Positions 54,085 through 62,710 of a stretch of DNA of 64,000 bases are shown here, one piece after another. This DNA is from Geomicrobium halophilum. GTDB lineage: Bacteria; Bacillota; Bacilli; Bacillales; Marinococcaceae. The notes under the pieces are model-generated. The model did no database searches. It saw only the letters and a list, made by a program, of their open reading frames with translations, and was not told the DNA's origin. Location of the stretch: contig NZ_JACHHJ010000001.1 in the NCBI RefSeq assembly GCF_014207655.1, positions 1,488,001 to 1,552,000 on the forward strand, given 5' to 3'. Position numbers and translations under genes: made by a program. Every line of letters begins with the position of its first letter. The first letter of the stretch is position 1.

Positions 54085-56328
54085 TTACTGCCATTTTTCT
54101 ATCAAGTTTTCCCCCTGAGAGCTTAAAATGTCAAACGCTTCATCTGAGATCAAAGCATTGTCTTTTTGATGATTAAGGAGATCCTTAAAACCTTCCATGT
54201 GTTGAACGACTTTTTCTGCTTCTTCCTGATATTCATAATGACTAACAGCTGTTAAATGTCGGGTTAGGAAATAAGGAGCTTCATCAATTGCGAATTCTCC
54301 CTCTCCGGCAAGATCTTCAACGAGAACTTTTATCTCTGACGCACTTTCAGGCGATGCTTCCTCAGGTTCTGCGATTTGTACATCCATTTGCTGAGGAGGT
54401 ATTGATCCTTGATATTCAAATTCATCATCGATCGTAACGGTTACTGTGCCACGGTTTTCTTCGATATTAGGGTCATCTTCTTCAACAATGACTTCAAAAG
54501 TGCGTTCTTCACCTGTTCCAAGTGTTCCTCGGCCGGTAAAGCTTGCCCAGCCTTCTTTAGCCTGGAGTTGACCGACTGCCTCCGCTTCTAACTCAATTTC
54601 TCTTTCCTCATCAGTAAAAAGGAAAAAACCAGTGGCTGACCTGTCATTAGCTGCTTGTTCAACAGAAATCGCTACCTCTTTATCAGAAAATCCGGGACCA
54701 TCAATATCACGCAAAGTGCCAGCACCTTCAACGCTTACATCATGATCGACACTTATCGGCCGGCTTGGCATATTCCCTGTTCTTTGCAACACTTCGCCCG
54801 ATTGAATGTTCGTTGTATCACCATCTTCCAGAGCAAACTCACCGTTGACAAGGACGTGCTCAATGCCGTCTGCATACTGTTTTGGATCTTCGAATTCAGC
54901 ATTGTCTATAATTGTCTCTGGGTCAAATACGGTAATGTCAGCGACCATACCCTCAGCGATGAAACCACGGTCAGTCATTCCAATGATCGTGGCTGGCAAT
55001 CCTGTCATTTTCTTAATGGCTTCTTCAAAAGAAAGCAAACCTTCTTCGCGTACATGCTGCCCAAGGGCTCGTGGTTGTGAACCATACCGCCGAGGGTGGA
55101 TACTATCAGAGTATGTGGCTCCACCATCTGAAGCGATAGCAGTTGTTGGATGTTGTAAGATACGTTCATAATCATCTTCGTGTCCAAAGTGATAGATGGT
55201 GGTTAAACTTCCTTGCTCCTCTAATATTCTCATTGTCGCTTCACCTGGACTTACACCCTCCGATTCAGCGACATCGGCCAGCGTCTCTTGTTCACCAGGA
55301 AAATAAACATCCTCTGCCGTTTCCACCCTGCTTGTCATCACCTCTTCAATTTCTGCTTCAATTTGCGGGCGCAATTCAGAATCGGCAAAACGATCCAACA
55401 TCGCATCGAAACCGCCATCCTGTACCCATTGCGGGATAAGCGCTGTTAATCCAGTTTGACTTGCCAGATAGGGGTAAACATCTGCTGCCGCATACGTGCC
55501 GCGGTCGATGGCATCCTCAATGAGACCGATGGTTTCTTCTGATGCGCCCCAGTTATCTGCCCCCATAACTTTCATGTGTGTGATGACGGGAACCAATCCT
55601 GCTTCTTCCCCAATTTCGATCGTTTCTTCTGTAGCTTCAACGACATCGTCCATTTCATCACGAATGTGATGGGGAAAATTAGTTCTCCATTGATCCGCTA
55701 CCTTAACGACGTCGATCACTTCTTCTGTTTTTGCATAATTAGCGGGGGTATAAAACAGGCCTGCTGAGACGCCAAATGCCCCCTCTTCTAACCCTGTTTC
55801 AACCAATCCTTGCATTTCTTCAATTTCTTGATCCGTTGCACGCCGATCATCTTCACCGACAACCTCTTGCCAAACAGAGTTAAACCCAATGTATGTCCCG
55901 ATATTAATCGCCAAACCATCACCTTCAAGTTCATATCGTTCTGTTACATCGACAGGACCGCCGCCATCCGGACTTAAAATTTCTGTTGTCACTCCTTGCG
56001 TTAAGGAGCTGGTCGCCGTTTGCAAAGCTTCAAGATGGGCATGGCTATGAATATCAATAAACCCTGGGGCGACGATTTTCCCCTCAACATCGACTTCATT
56101 CTGAGCCTCGACCTCATCTAAATCCCCAATATGATAAATGAAACCATCACGTATTCCCACGTCAGCTTCAAAACTAGATTGACCTGTACCATCCATAATC
56201 GTTCCATTTCTAATGATCGTGTCAAATTCATTTTCCTGAGCATCACTTTTATTGTTGTTTTCAATTCCTAATAGTGACCCGCCTATAAATAGCATCGCGC
56301 AAGAAACGAAAAATGACCGCTTTAACAT
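54085..56328 (-). CDS. Secreted D-aminoacylase-type amidohydrolase with FIMAH domain
   Basis: 747 residues. A signal peptide (MLKRSFFVSCAMLFIGGSLLG) precedes an N-acyl-D-amino-acid deacylase domain: metal ligands in GFIDIHSHAHLEAL, LVPVITHMKVMG and a later Asp in IASDGGATYSD. About residue 480 onwards is the usual small beta domain (GMVADITVFDP). Then come an acidic beta domain and a C-terminal FIMAH domain (HLTAVSHYEYQEEAEKVVQH ... LISDEAFDILSSQGENLIEKW). FIMAH is usual in subtilases, not in deacylases. Start at 56328 follows GGGAGG; the open frame extends to 56487 without signals. Likely removes acyl groups from D-amino acids outside the cell. Confidence 0.82.
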   Translation of the reverse strand: MLKRSFFVSCAMLFIGGSLLGIENNNKSDAQENEFDTIIRNGTIMDGTGQSSFEADVGIRDGFIYHIGDLDEVEAQNEVDVEGKIVAPGFIDIHSHAHLEALQTATSSLTQGVTTEILSPDGGGPVDVTERYELEGDGLAINIGTYIGFNSVWQEVVGEDDRRATDQEIEEMQGLVETGLEEGAFGVSAGLFYTPANYAKTEEVIDVVKVADQWRTNFPHHIRDEMDDVVEATEETIEIGEEAGLVPVITHMKVMGADNWGASEETIGLIEDAIDRGTYAAADVYPYLASQTGLTALIPQWVQDGGFDAMLDRFADSELRPQIEAEIEEVMTSRVETAEDVYFPGEQETLADVAESEGVSPGEATMRILEEQGSLTTIYHFGHEDDYERILQHPTTAIASDGGATYSDSIHPRRYGSQPRALGQHVREEGLLSFEEAIKKMTGLPATIIGMTDRGFIAEGMVADITVFDPETIIDNAEFEDPKQYADGIEHVLVNGEFALEDGDTTNIQSGEVLQRTGNMPSRPISVDHDVSVEGAGTLRDIDGPGFSDKEVAISVEQAANDRSATGFFLFTDEEREIELEAEAVGQLQAKEGWASFTGRGTLGTGEERTFEVIVEEDDPNIEENRGTVTVTIDDEFEYQGSIPPQQMDVQIAEPEEASPESASEIKVLVEDLAGEGEFAIDEAPYFLTRHLTAVSHYEYQEEAEKVVQHMEGFKDLLNHQKDNALISDEAFDILSSQGENLIEKWQ

Positions 56329-56753
56329 ATCATGCAATCCTCCCCTCAAAGTTTTCGGTTTTTTAATTCTTGCACTTATCTGTTGAAGGTCACCTCCTAT
56401 TATTTTAAGAAAATCATTCATTTTATAATTTTCCCAATATTCAAACCTTATAATATGTACAATACCATAGAAATATTGATCATTCAAATAGTTTCAGTAC
56501 AGAAAATACTTAGCTTTATATTCGAACCGTTCAAATCCCTTTTCTGTTTGTACAAAATCGATATAGGCGTCTTTCAACTAAAAATAACGTATTCTTATTC
56601 AATAAAATCCCAATGACAAAAACCTACGTAATAAATAACATTACCTAGGTTAGTGCCACTTAGCACTTAATCTTCCATAAAACTCAATCACGTTTGCCAC
56701 TACGGCTAAGGTTACCTACTATCATTAATTAGAGAACCCATTTCGTAAGTCTT
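56329..56753. other. AT-rich intergenic stretch
   Basis: About 425 bp between the deacylase and the signal peptidase gene. No gene, repeat or clear hairpin recognised; probably holds the deacylase promoter. Confidence 0.4.
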
Positions 56754-57299
56754 TCAGTTAATAATCGTAAATTCACTCAATGGCCAATAGCGGATATTCG
56801 CTTTCCCCACCACATCTTCATAAGGGATAAAACCGATCTGACGGCTATCTAGGCTATTATGCCGGTTATCACCTAGAACAAATAAATGATCCTCTGGCAC
56901 GAATTGTTCTGCAGTCGGTGTCAATTCTTCGAGGGTAAAATCACCAGTAATTTCTCCATTATAATCGTCATCTAAGTAAGGTTCTGGAGTGGGCTCATCA
57001 TTTATATAAAGAGTGTTATCTTCGTAACGAATTTCATCGCCTGGCAATCCGATCACTCGTTTAATATAGTCACTTTCCTCGGTTGCATGAAAAACGATGA
57101 GGTCATGACGATCGGGTTCAAAAATTTGATAGCTTATTTTATTTATAATAAGCCGTTCCCCACTTTCAATGGTCGGCATCATAGACTCACCATGAACCAT
57201 ATAGTTAGCAAAGAAAAACGTACGAACAATCAATACGATAATAATGACAATCGCAAATGTTTTTACCCAATCCCATATTTCCTTCGTAATCGCGTTCAA
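56754..57299 (-). CDS. sipS: Type I signal peptidase
   Basis: 181 residues. One N-terminal membrane helix (about residues 12-30), catalytic Ser39 in VHGESMMPT and catalytic Lys80 in SDYIKRVIGLPGDE; the domain E box VLGDNRHNSLDSR is intact. Cleaves Sec signal peptides. The TTG at 57299 has GGGGGA six bases before it and is preferred over a GTG at 57323 that overlaps no site. Bacilli carry several Sip paralogues; this one cannot be assigned exactly. Confidence 0.9.
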   Translation of the reverse strand: MNAITKEIWDWVKTFAIVIIIVLIVRTFFFANYMVHGESMMPTIESGERLIINKISYQIFEPDRHDLIVFHATEESDYIKRVIGLPGDEIRYEDNTLYINDEPTPEPYLDDDYNGEITGDFTLEELTPTAEQFVPEDHLFVLGDNRHNSLDSRQIGFIPYEDVVGKANIRYWPLSEFTIIN

Positions 57300-57557
57300 G
57301 TCTATTCCCCCGTTTCTATCCACTTATAAATGTATCACTCATCACATCCCGCGACAACGTAAATGTTCATCCATAAATACCTTATTCAAGTCGCAGAATA
57401 TCAGGGGGACTATAGGTTTATTTACATATTTTTTGACTTTTCGCTTGCATTTTTCATCATTTTTGTAAAGAATGAAGATACACATGTAACTTTTCTTTCC
57501 TGTTTACGACTATATAGTATGGGGGAGGAAGAGACCTTACTATGAGGTGAATAAATA

Positions 57558-58490
57558 TTGATACGCTGGCTGATCTTTATTATATTGTTAACGTTTGCGC
57601 CTGCAAGCGCTGACGCAATGATCACTCAACAAGATACAAATGATATGCCGCCTTCCGTTGAAATGGAACGGGATGGAGATGAACTTACACTGAGCTGGGG
57701 CCCGCACCCTAACACCGGCTATCAGATTTCGATTCTCGACAGTTACGAGGGAGAAGATGGATGGAATGTAGTCTACTCTCTTTCCTACCCTCCAGAAGGA
57801 AATCAAGAAGGAATTTTGCACACCGAGACACATCCACAAGCCAAGACAACCGTACCTAAAGAGGTTCAAGACATTCATTTATATGAAGAAAAAAATGGGC
57901 AAACCTATGAGCAGCTGCCAACTACAACCGTTCATGATCGTTATACATGGACATTAGACTTTGATCAAGATTTATCTGAAGATATGGTGAGCAATGATTT
58001 AATTTATTTAACCGATAAAAACAATGAAAAACTTGAAAATGTGATCCTGATATCCTCTCCTTCACAAATCAAAATATTGCCTCCAACTGAGGACTATGAA
58101 CCAGGGGAAGTTTATCATCTTTACATTGACCCTATGCTGGAAAATACAGATGGTGACTCACTGGAACAAGGCTATAAACAGACCTTTTACATCGATGATG
58201 ATGGGTATAGCAATCAAGACTGGCAGCCGCCAAATCCAATTGAAAACCACACCTTCACATTTGATGCTGAGGCTGAAGACGAAGACGAGCGTAATTCTAT
58301 GGACAGTGAACGGATTTACAGCATCTTTCCGATCGAAAATGAGGATGGTAATGTTTACGTAATCCGTCACACAGACCCAGAGAATGAGGAGGAGGTTGCC
58401 ATCCCCCCAGTGACGGCCCCTTCGTCCTTCTTCCCTCTTCATCCTTTACTTCCATACCCTCATCAATATGCTATCAACGAAATGAGCTAA
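57558..58490 (+). CDS. Secreted protein with PrcB-like and Ig-like (Big_5) domains
   Basis: 310 residues. Signal peptide IRWLIFIILLTFAPASADA. Residues about 30-105 resemble the PrcB C-terminal domain (SWGPHPNTGYQISI ... VVYSLSYPPEGN ... TVPKEV). Residues about 110-200 resemble a bacterial Ig-like Big_5 domain (YTWTLDFDQDLSED ... ENVILISSPSQIKILP). The C-terminus is acidic, then proline-rich with aromatic residues. TTG start eight bases after GAGGTG. Binding or protease-inhibiting role is only inferred from fold. Confidence 0.6.
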   Translation: MIRWLIFIILLTFAPASADAMITQQDTNDMPPSVEMERDGDELTLSWGPHPNTGYQISILDSYEGEDGWNVVYSLSYPPEGNQEGILHTETHPQAKTTVPKEVQDIHLYEEKNGQTYEQLPTTTVHDRYTWTLDFDQDLSEDMVSNDLIYLTDKNNEKLENVILISSPSQIKILPPTEDYEPGEVYHLYIDPMLENTDGDSLEQGYKQTFYIDDDGYSNQDWQPPNPIENHTFTFDAEAEDEDERNSMDSERIYSIFPIENEDGNVYVIRHTDPENEEEVAIPPVTAPSSFFPLHPLLPYPHQYAINEMS

Positions 58491-58528
58491 CCATAGTTCT
58501 GTGACGATTTTATATCTTCTTCCCTGTT

Positions 58529-58572
58529 AAAAAATCGAGTGAAGAGCATTGCTCTTTCACTCGATTTTTTCC
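58529..58572. terminator. Bidirectional terminator between the secreted protein and prkA
   Basis: AAAAAATCGAGTGAAGAGC and GCTCTTTCACTCGATTTTTT pair almost perfectly over 19 bp with a three-base loop. Confidence 0.9.
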
Positions 58573-58585
58573 CATGCCAAAAAGA

Positions 58586-60487
58586 TTATCGATTTAATAA
58601 ACTCCCTACATATTTTAGTAATTCATTGGCGGAATGCGTGTTGTATCCATGTTCATCTACAAGGCGCGCGATCACTTCATTGATTTTCTTTAATTGATTT
58701 TCATCTGGTGTTTTTACAGAGGTTGTAATTTTTACAACGTCTTTCAAATCCGCGAATAGTTTCTTTTGAATGGCTTCTCTTAAGCGTTCATGGGAATTGT
58801 AATCAAATTTGTATCCCTTACGTGCATACGCCGAAATACGGATGAGTATTTCTTCACGAAATGCTTTCTTTGCATTCTCAGAAATCCCGATTTGCTCTTC
58901 TATCGAACGCATTAATTTTTCATCCGCATTTAATTCGTCACCTGTAATGGGATCATGAATTTTATGATTATTGCAATACGCTTCTACGTTATCCAAATAA
59001 TTATTGACGAGTGTTTTTGCCGATTCTTCGTAGGAATAAACGAATGCTTTTTGTACTTCTTTTTTAGCAATTTCGTCATATTCCCGGCGAGCTACGGAAA
59101 TGAAGTCTTTATACCGCTCGCGATCTTCCTTAGAGATGGAGGCATGTTGATCCAGCCCCTCTTTTAGTGACCGCAGAACATCAAGAGCATTAATAGAATA
59201 TGCATCCTTACGGATAATCGCAGAAGAAATTCGGTTGATCACATATCGGGGATCAATGCCGGTCATGCCTTCATCCTGATGTTCATTTTTCAAGTCTTTC
59301 ACATCTTGTTCTTTAAAACCTTCCACGATTTCGCCGTCGTAAAGGCGGAGCTTTTTCGTTAAATCAATCCCTTGATTATGCGATTCCTTTAGCCTCGTAA
59401 GCACGGTAAAGATCGCCGCTGTCCGAAGAGCATGAGGTGCAATATGCACGTGTGACATGTCGCTATCCTCAATCATTTTTTCGTAGATCCGTTCTTCTTC
59501 TGTTACTTTTAGGTTATAGGGTACATTCATGACGATGATTCTCGAATGCAAGGCTTCATTTTTCTTATTGTTAATAAACGAACGATATTCAGATTCGTTC
59601 GTATGGGCCACGATCATTTCATCCGCACTAATTAACGCAAACCGTCCAGCTTTAAAATTCCCTTCTTGTGTGAGAGATAATAAATGCCAGAGAAATTTCT
59701 CGTCACACTTGAGCATTTCCTGGAATTCCATCAGTCCGCGATTGGCTTTGTTAAGTTCCCCGTCGAATCGATAGGCTCGTGGATCAGATTCTGAACCATA
59801 TTCAGCAATCGTAGAAAAATCAATGCTTCCAGTAAGATCAGCAATGTCCTGCGATTTCGGGTCGGAAGGGCTAAATGTACCGATCCCTGTACGGCGGTCT
59901 TCCGAGAAAAAGATACGCTCAACCAACACGTCTTCAACACGCCCACCATACTCCTCTTCCAAGCGCATCTGATTAAGCGGTGATAGTGTCCCTTCCACCT
60001 TAATTCCATACTCTTCATAAAATTCATCCCGTAAATGATAAGGGATCAAATGGAGCGGATCTTCCTGCATTGGACAGTCTTTAATCGCATATACAGCCCC
60101 TTCGTCCGTAAGGGAGTATTCCTCCAGTCCCCGCTTCAACAAATTAACGATGGTTGATTTACCACCGCTGACAGGCCCCATAAGCAAAAGAATCCTTTTT
60201 CTTACATCCAGCCTTCTTGCTGCTGAGTGAAAATATTCTTCTACAAGTCGCTCAATGGACTCTTCAAGACCGTAAATATGGTCACTGAAAAACGGATATT
60301 TTTTTACATCACTATCTTTATGTTGTTCAATCCCTCGATCTCTGATCATATTATAAACACGGGAATGTGCAGATTGAGCAATCTCCGGCCGTTCCTTTAA
60401 CAGCTCTAAATACTCTTCAAAGGTTCCTACCCACTTTAACTGTTCTTGCTCTTCACGGTGCTGTTTCACTTTTCGTAATATGTCCAC
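58586..60487 (-). CDS. prkA: PrkA, AAA+ serine kinase / protease-like sporulation regulator
   Basis: 633 residues. The AAA+ N-terminal domain has the P-loop GPVSGGKST (residues 104-112), then Walker B-like segments and the C-terminal kinase-like PrkA domain (HIAPHALRTAAIFTVLTRL, GYKFDYNSHERLREAIQ). It influences sigma-K dependent sporulation genes, in B. subtilis in connection with ScoC (Hpr). Partner YhbH is 5 kb downstream and SpoVR is elsewhere in the window. Start ATG near 60487. Confidence 0.94.
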   Translation of the reverse strand: MDILRKVKQHREEQEQLKWVGTFEEYLELLKERPEIAQSAHSRVYNMIRDRGIEQHKDSDVKKYPFFSDHIYGLEESIERLVEEYFHSAARRLDVRKRILLLMGPVSGGKSTIVNLLKRGLEEYSLTDEGAVYAIKDCPMQEDPLHLIPYHLRDEFYEEYGIKVEGTLSPLNQMRLEEEYGGRVEDVLVERIFFSEDRRTGIGTFSPSDPKSQDIADLTGSIDFSTIAEYGSESDPRAYRFDGELNKANRGLMEFQEMLKCDEKFLWHLLSLTQEGNFKAGRFALISADEMIVAHTNESEYRSFINNKKNEALHSRIIVMNVPYNLKVTEEERIYEKMIEDSDMSHVHIAPHALRTAAIFTVLTRLKESHNQGIDLTKKLRLYDGEIVEGFKEQDVKDLKNEHQDEGMTGIDPRYVINRISSAIIRKDAYSINALDVLRSLKEGLDQHASISKEDRERYKDFISVARREYDEIAKKEVQKAFVYSYEESAKTLVNNYLDNVEAYCNNHKIHDPITGDELNADEKLMRSIEEQIGISENAKKAFREEILIRISAYARKGYKFDYNSHERLREAIQKKLFADLKDVVKITTSVKTPDENQLKKINEVIARLVDEHGYNTHSANELLKYVGSLLNR

Positions 60488-60568
60488 CGAATGGCCTCCC
60501 TTTTAATTAAACTTTCCAAGTTCCAGATTGCTTCGCTTTCGCTGCTAAACGGTGAATGAAAAAGAAGC

Positions 60569-60592
60569 CTGAGGACCCTCGGGCTTGATGAT
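60569..60592 (-). terminator. Second minus-strand terminator
   Basis: AAGCCCGAG / CTCAGGCTT, one mismatch, with TCTTTTTC following. It lies about 190 bp beyond the first terminator of the heme-monooxygenase-like gene and may be a backup. Confidence 0.5.
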
Positions 60593-60779
60593 TAATTTGT
60601 AAGTATTTGCATTCTATGCAGCAAAACAACTTGTGATAACCATTCAGGAAAAACTGCCGTTTTTTTTGTCCAATAAGTTTGATAAGTCTTCCGTTAACTG
60701 CTCCTATGGCTATTGGCTTCTGGTTACCTTATGGCCTGGAAAGCTTGATTGTATGGAGGGATTGTAGGGGTTCTTTGTA

Positions 60780-60812
60780 AAAAAGATGCCCCCGTGCGAT
60801 TGGGGGCATCTG
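60780..60812 (-). terminator. Terminator of the heme-monooxygenase-like gene
   Basis: AGATGCCCCC / GGGGGCATCT, 10-bp perfect stem, then a T run on the minus strand. Confidence 0.88.
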
Positions 60813-60834
60813 CATTCATTTTTAAATATCGTCC

Positions 60835-61137
60835 TTATGTGTGAAAAACAACTTGAAACGAACGCAATTCATTCTCCGTTGAAGGTTGTTGTTCTTTTGA
60901 AGATTTTCCGCCGTGTGCCTTTTTGAAGGAATCACTTTCCAACCAGTTTTCGTAGTCTCCCCTGCTCTCCCATTTTGTGTACACCACAAGCTTGTCTTCT
61001 TCTTTTTCACTTTCCAAAAAGAGAAATTCAAGGCAACCAGGAACTTCTTTCATTCGGTCTTTGCTTTTTTCAAATCGGCTTTTTAGATCATCTTTATTTT
61101 CTGCAGATACCTTTAATTCGTTCATCACCACATACAT
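60835..61137 (-). CDS. ABM-fold heme-degrading monooxygenase-like protein (HmoA type)
   Basis: 100 residues of the dimeric ferredoxin-like antibiotic-biosynthesis-monooxygenase fold: MYVVMNELKV strand, FEKSKDRMKEVPGCLEF helix, VVYTKWESRGDYENWLESDSFKKAHG. This pattern is that of HmoA/YetG and IsdG-type heme oxygenases in Bacillus. GGAGG site upstream. Its promoter overlaps a palindrome shared with the divergent gene. Assigned by similarity; heme binding is unproved. Confidence 0.72.
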   Translation of the reverse strand: MYVVMNELKVSAENKDDLKSRFEKSKDRMKEVPGCLEFLFLESEKEEDKLVVYTKWESRGDYENWLESDSFKKAHGGKSSKEQQPSTENELRSFQVVFHT

Positions 61138-61179
61138 CGGAACGATGCCTCCTTTTTTCTGGATTCGTATACATGATCC

Positions 61180-61249
61180 AGTATAGCTTTATAAGACAAC
61201 GATTGACAATGGACAGGTATTGTCAATAGGTCAACGTTTCAGCTATAAT
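61180..61249. promoter_or_regulatory. Divergent promoters with shared 9-bp inverted repeat
   Basis: ATTGACAAT (61202-61210) and ATTGTCAAT (61219-61227) form a perfect inverted repeat with 8-bp spacing. The right arm holds -35 TTGTCA (61220-61225), 18 bp before -10 TATAAT (61244-61249) on the plus strand. The left arm holds the minus-strand -35 TTGTCA (61209-61204), 18 bp before TATACT (61185-61180). One bound regulator could control both. Confidence 0.75.
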
Positions 61250-61306
61250 GAATATAATCACAGCGTTTGTAGAACTATTATACATAAAGGGAGGAAGCCC
61301 GAGGTT

Positions 61307-61396
61307 ATGAGCCTACTTCTTGTACTTGGTGTCTGCTTAGCCTTTCTTGTTTCGATCTGGACAGCTGGACACAATTCAAAACCCCATAAACAGTAG
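61307..61396 (+). CDS. Possible 29-residue membrane peptide
   Basis: MSLLLVLGVCLAFLVSIWTAG then HNSKPHKQ: one helix and a short basic tail. It has a consensus promoter, a GGGAGG sequence about 12 bases upstream (spacing a little long) and its own terminator, which favour a real gene. No family known. Confidence 0.5.
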   Translation: MSLLLVLGVCLAFLVSIWTAGHNSKPHKQ

Positions 61397-61402
61397 TCAT
61401 TC

Positions 61403-61437
61403 AACGCCTTTCTGCGATAAGCGGAAGGGTATTTTTA
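61403..61437 (+). terminator. Terminator of the 29-residue gene
   Basis: CCTTTCTGC / GCGGAAGG stem with TATTTTTAT after. Confidence 0.65.
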
Positions 61438-61439
61438 TG

Positions 61440-61913
61440 CTAAAAAAGTTGCGGAAATGACTGCTGACGTAAGGCCTCGTAGAGGACGATTGCTGCCGAA
61501 TTGGAAAGGTTAAGTGAACGAACTTGCGTATTCTGCGGTAAACGGATGCAACGGTCGGGGTACATCTCTGTAATCCACGTGGGCAAGCCCTTCGTTTCTT
61601 TTCCAAACACAAAAAAATACTCATGCTCAAGGTCACTATAATCCCAAGATGTGTAAGGCACACTCCCCGTCGTTTCCACAAAGTAAAGGTTCTCCTCAGC
61701 TTTATCAGCCAAAAAATCTTCCAAGGAATCGTGATACGCAATATTTACATGGGGCCAATAATCACATCCGGCCCGTTTCAACATCCGATCTTCCGTTGAA
61801 AAACCCAACGGGTGAATTAAATGAAGCGATGCCCCTGTTCCCGCGCAAGAACGGGCAATATTCCCTGTATTCGCAGGGATCTCTGGTTCATGCAAAACGA
61901 TATGTAACGACAT
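61440..61913 (-). CDS. trmL: tRNA (cytidine/uridine-34 2'-O)-methyltransferase TrmL (CspR)
   Basis: 157-residue SPOUT (TrmH) methyltransferase. Its blocks HIVLHEPEIPANTGNIARSC, YFFVFGKETKGLP and RSLNLSNSAAIVLYEALRQ are those of TrmL, which methylates the wobble ribose of tRNA-Leu. Homologous to B. subtilis cspR beside the yhb genes. Confidence 0.92.
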   Translation of the reverse strand: MSLHIVLHEPEIPANTGNIARSCAGTGASLHLIHPLGFSTEDRMLKRAGCDYWPHVNIAYHDSLEDFLADKAEENLYFVETTGSVPYTSWDYSDLEHEYFFVFGKETKGLPTWITEMYPDRCIRLPQNTQVRSLNLSNSAAIVLYEALRQQSFPQLF

Positions 61914-62046
61914 CCCATATAGCCACCTTTACCTATGATCACGGAGTAATTATAACATATTGGGTTCTTTTTAGCTCTTTGCCCGACATCCGAGTCAATT
62001 ACTGCACATTTTACTCCTATTTCCACATTCCACTTCTAGCATGATT

Positions 62047-62629
62047 GATATAACCAGACTACTATTGGAGCGAGCCCTGTACATGTGGCACAAGCCGTCT
62101 CGTTCGCAGCTGCTGACTTCAACGATTGGAACACGGTACTCTATACGTCCCCCCATACTCACGCTTCCACTAAAGTTTACGGCGTTCTGATGACAAACGA
62201 TTAATACGAGCGATTTATGGGGCCGCCAACATCTATCTTGACTATTTTCTTAACATCCCTGCTTCCAAGCTACCTACCGGTGATTTCAGATCGGCAAGAG
62301 CATTCATTAAACATCGGTGAATTTTTACAGCTATTGGATAAGCAGCAACAAAGCGAAATTCATTATGGAGACAACAAAACTAAATTATTCAACACATTAG
62401 GGCAAGCCTAGGTACGGAAAGGCGCCAACTTCCACTCCTACCAAATGGACGAAGTGATCATTGGGCCGAAGAAAACGATTCATTTGCGGGACAAGCAAGA
62501 GAAACGAAGATCATCACCCTATCCCGTTACCTCGCTGACTATTCTCCAATTCCTCAACAAATACCGCATATTTGCGACATTGCTTGGCGGTTACATTTAG
62601 GTGAAAAGTTATTTGGAGGAGCAGATTAA
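62047..62629 (+). pseudogene. Unrecognised multi-frame pseudogene
   Basis: In-frame pieces on the plus strand read ASPVHVAQAVSFAAADFNDW, NTVLYTSPHTHASTKVYG, VLMTND (stop), SLNIGEFLQLLDKQQQSEIH, LGQA (stop), VRKGANFHSYQMDEVIIGPK and, in a third frame, ITLSRYLADYSPIPQQIPHI, WRLHLGEKLFGGAD (stop). The composition is clearly protein-like, but at least two in-frame stops and a frameshift break it. I do not recognise the family. Confidence 0.5.
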
Positions 62630-62710
62630 TAAAGGGTCAATATCAGCTCGACCCAGTGGGGACATGACCCTCTATTTGACTCATTTACTTCTTCCCAATG
62701 TTGTAGCAGC

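Larger units (their letters stand above)
60488..60834. other. Intergenic region upstream of prkA
   Basis: About 350 bp. Contains two hairpins on the minus strand (next entries) and the prkA promoter region; no gene seen. Confidence 0.4.
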
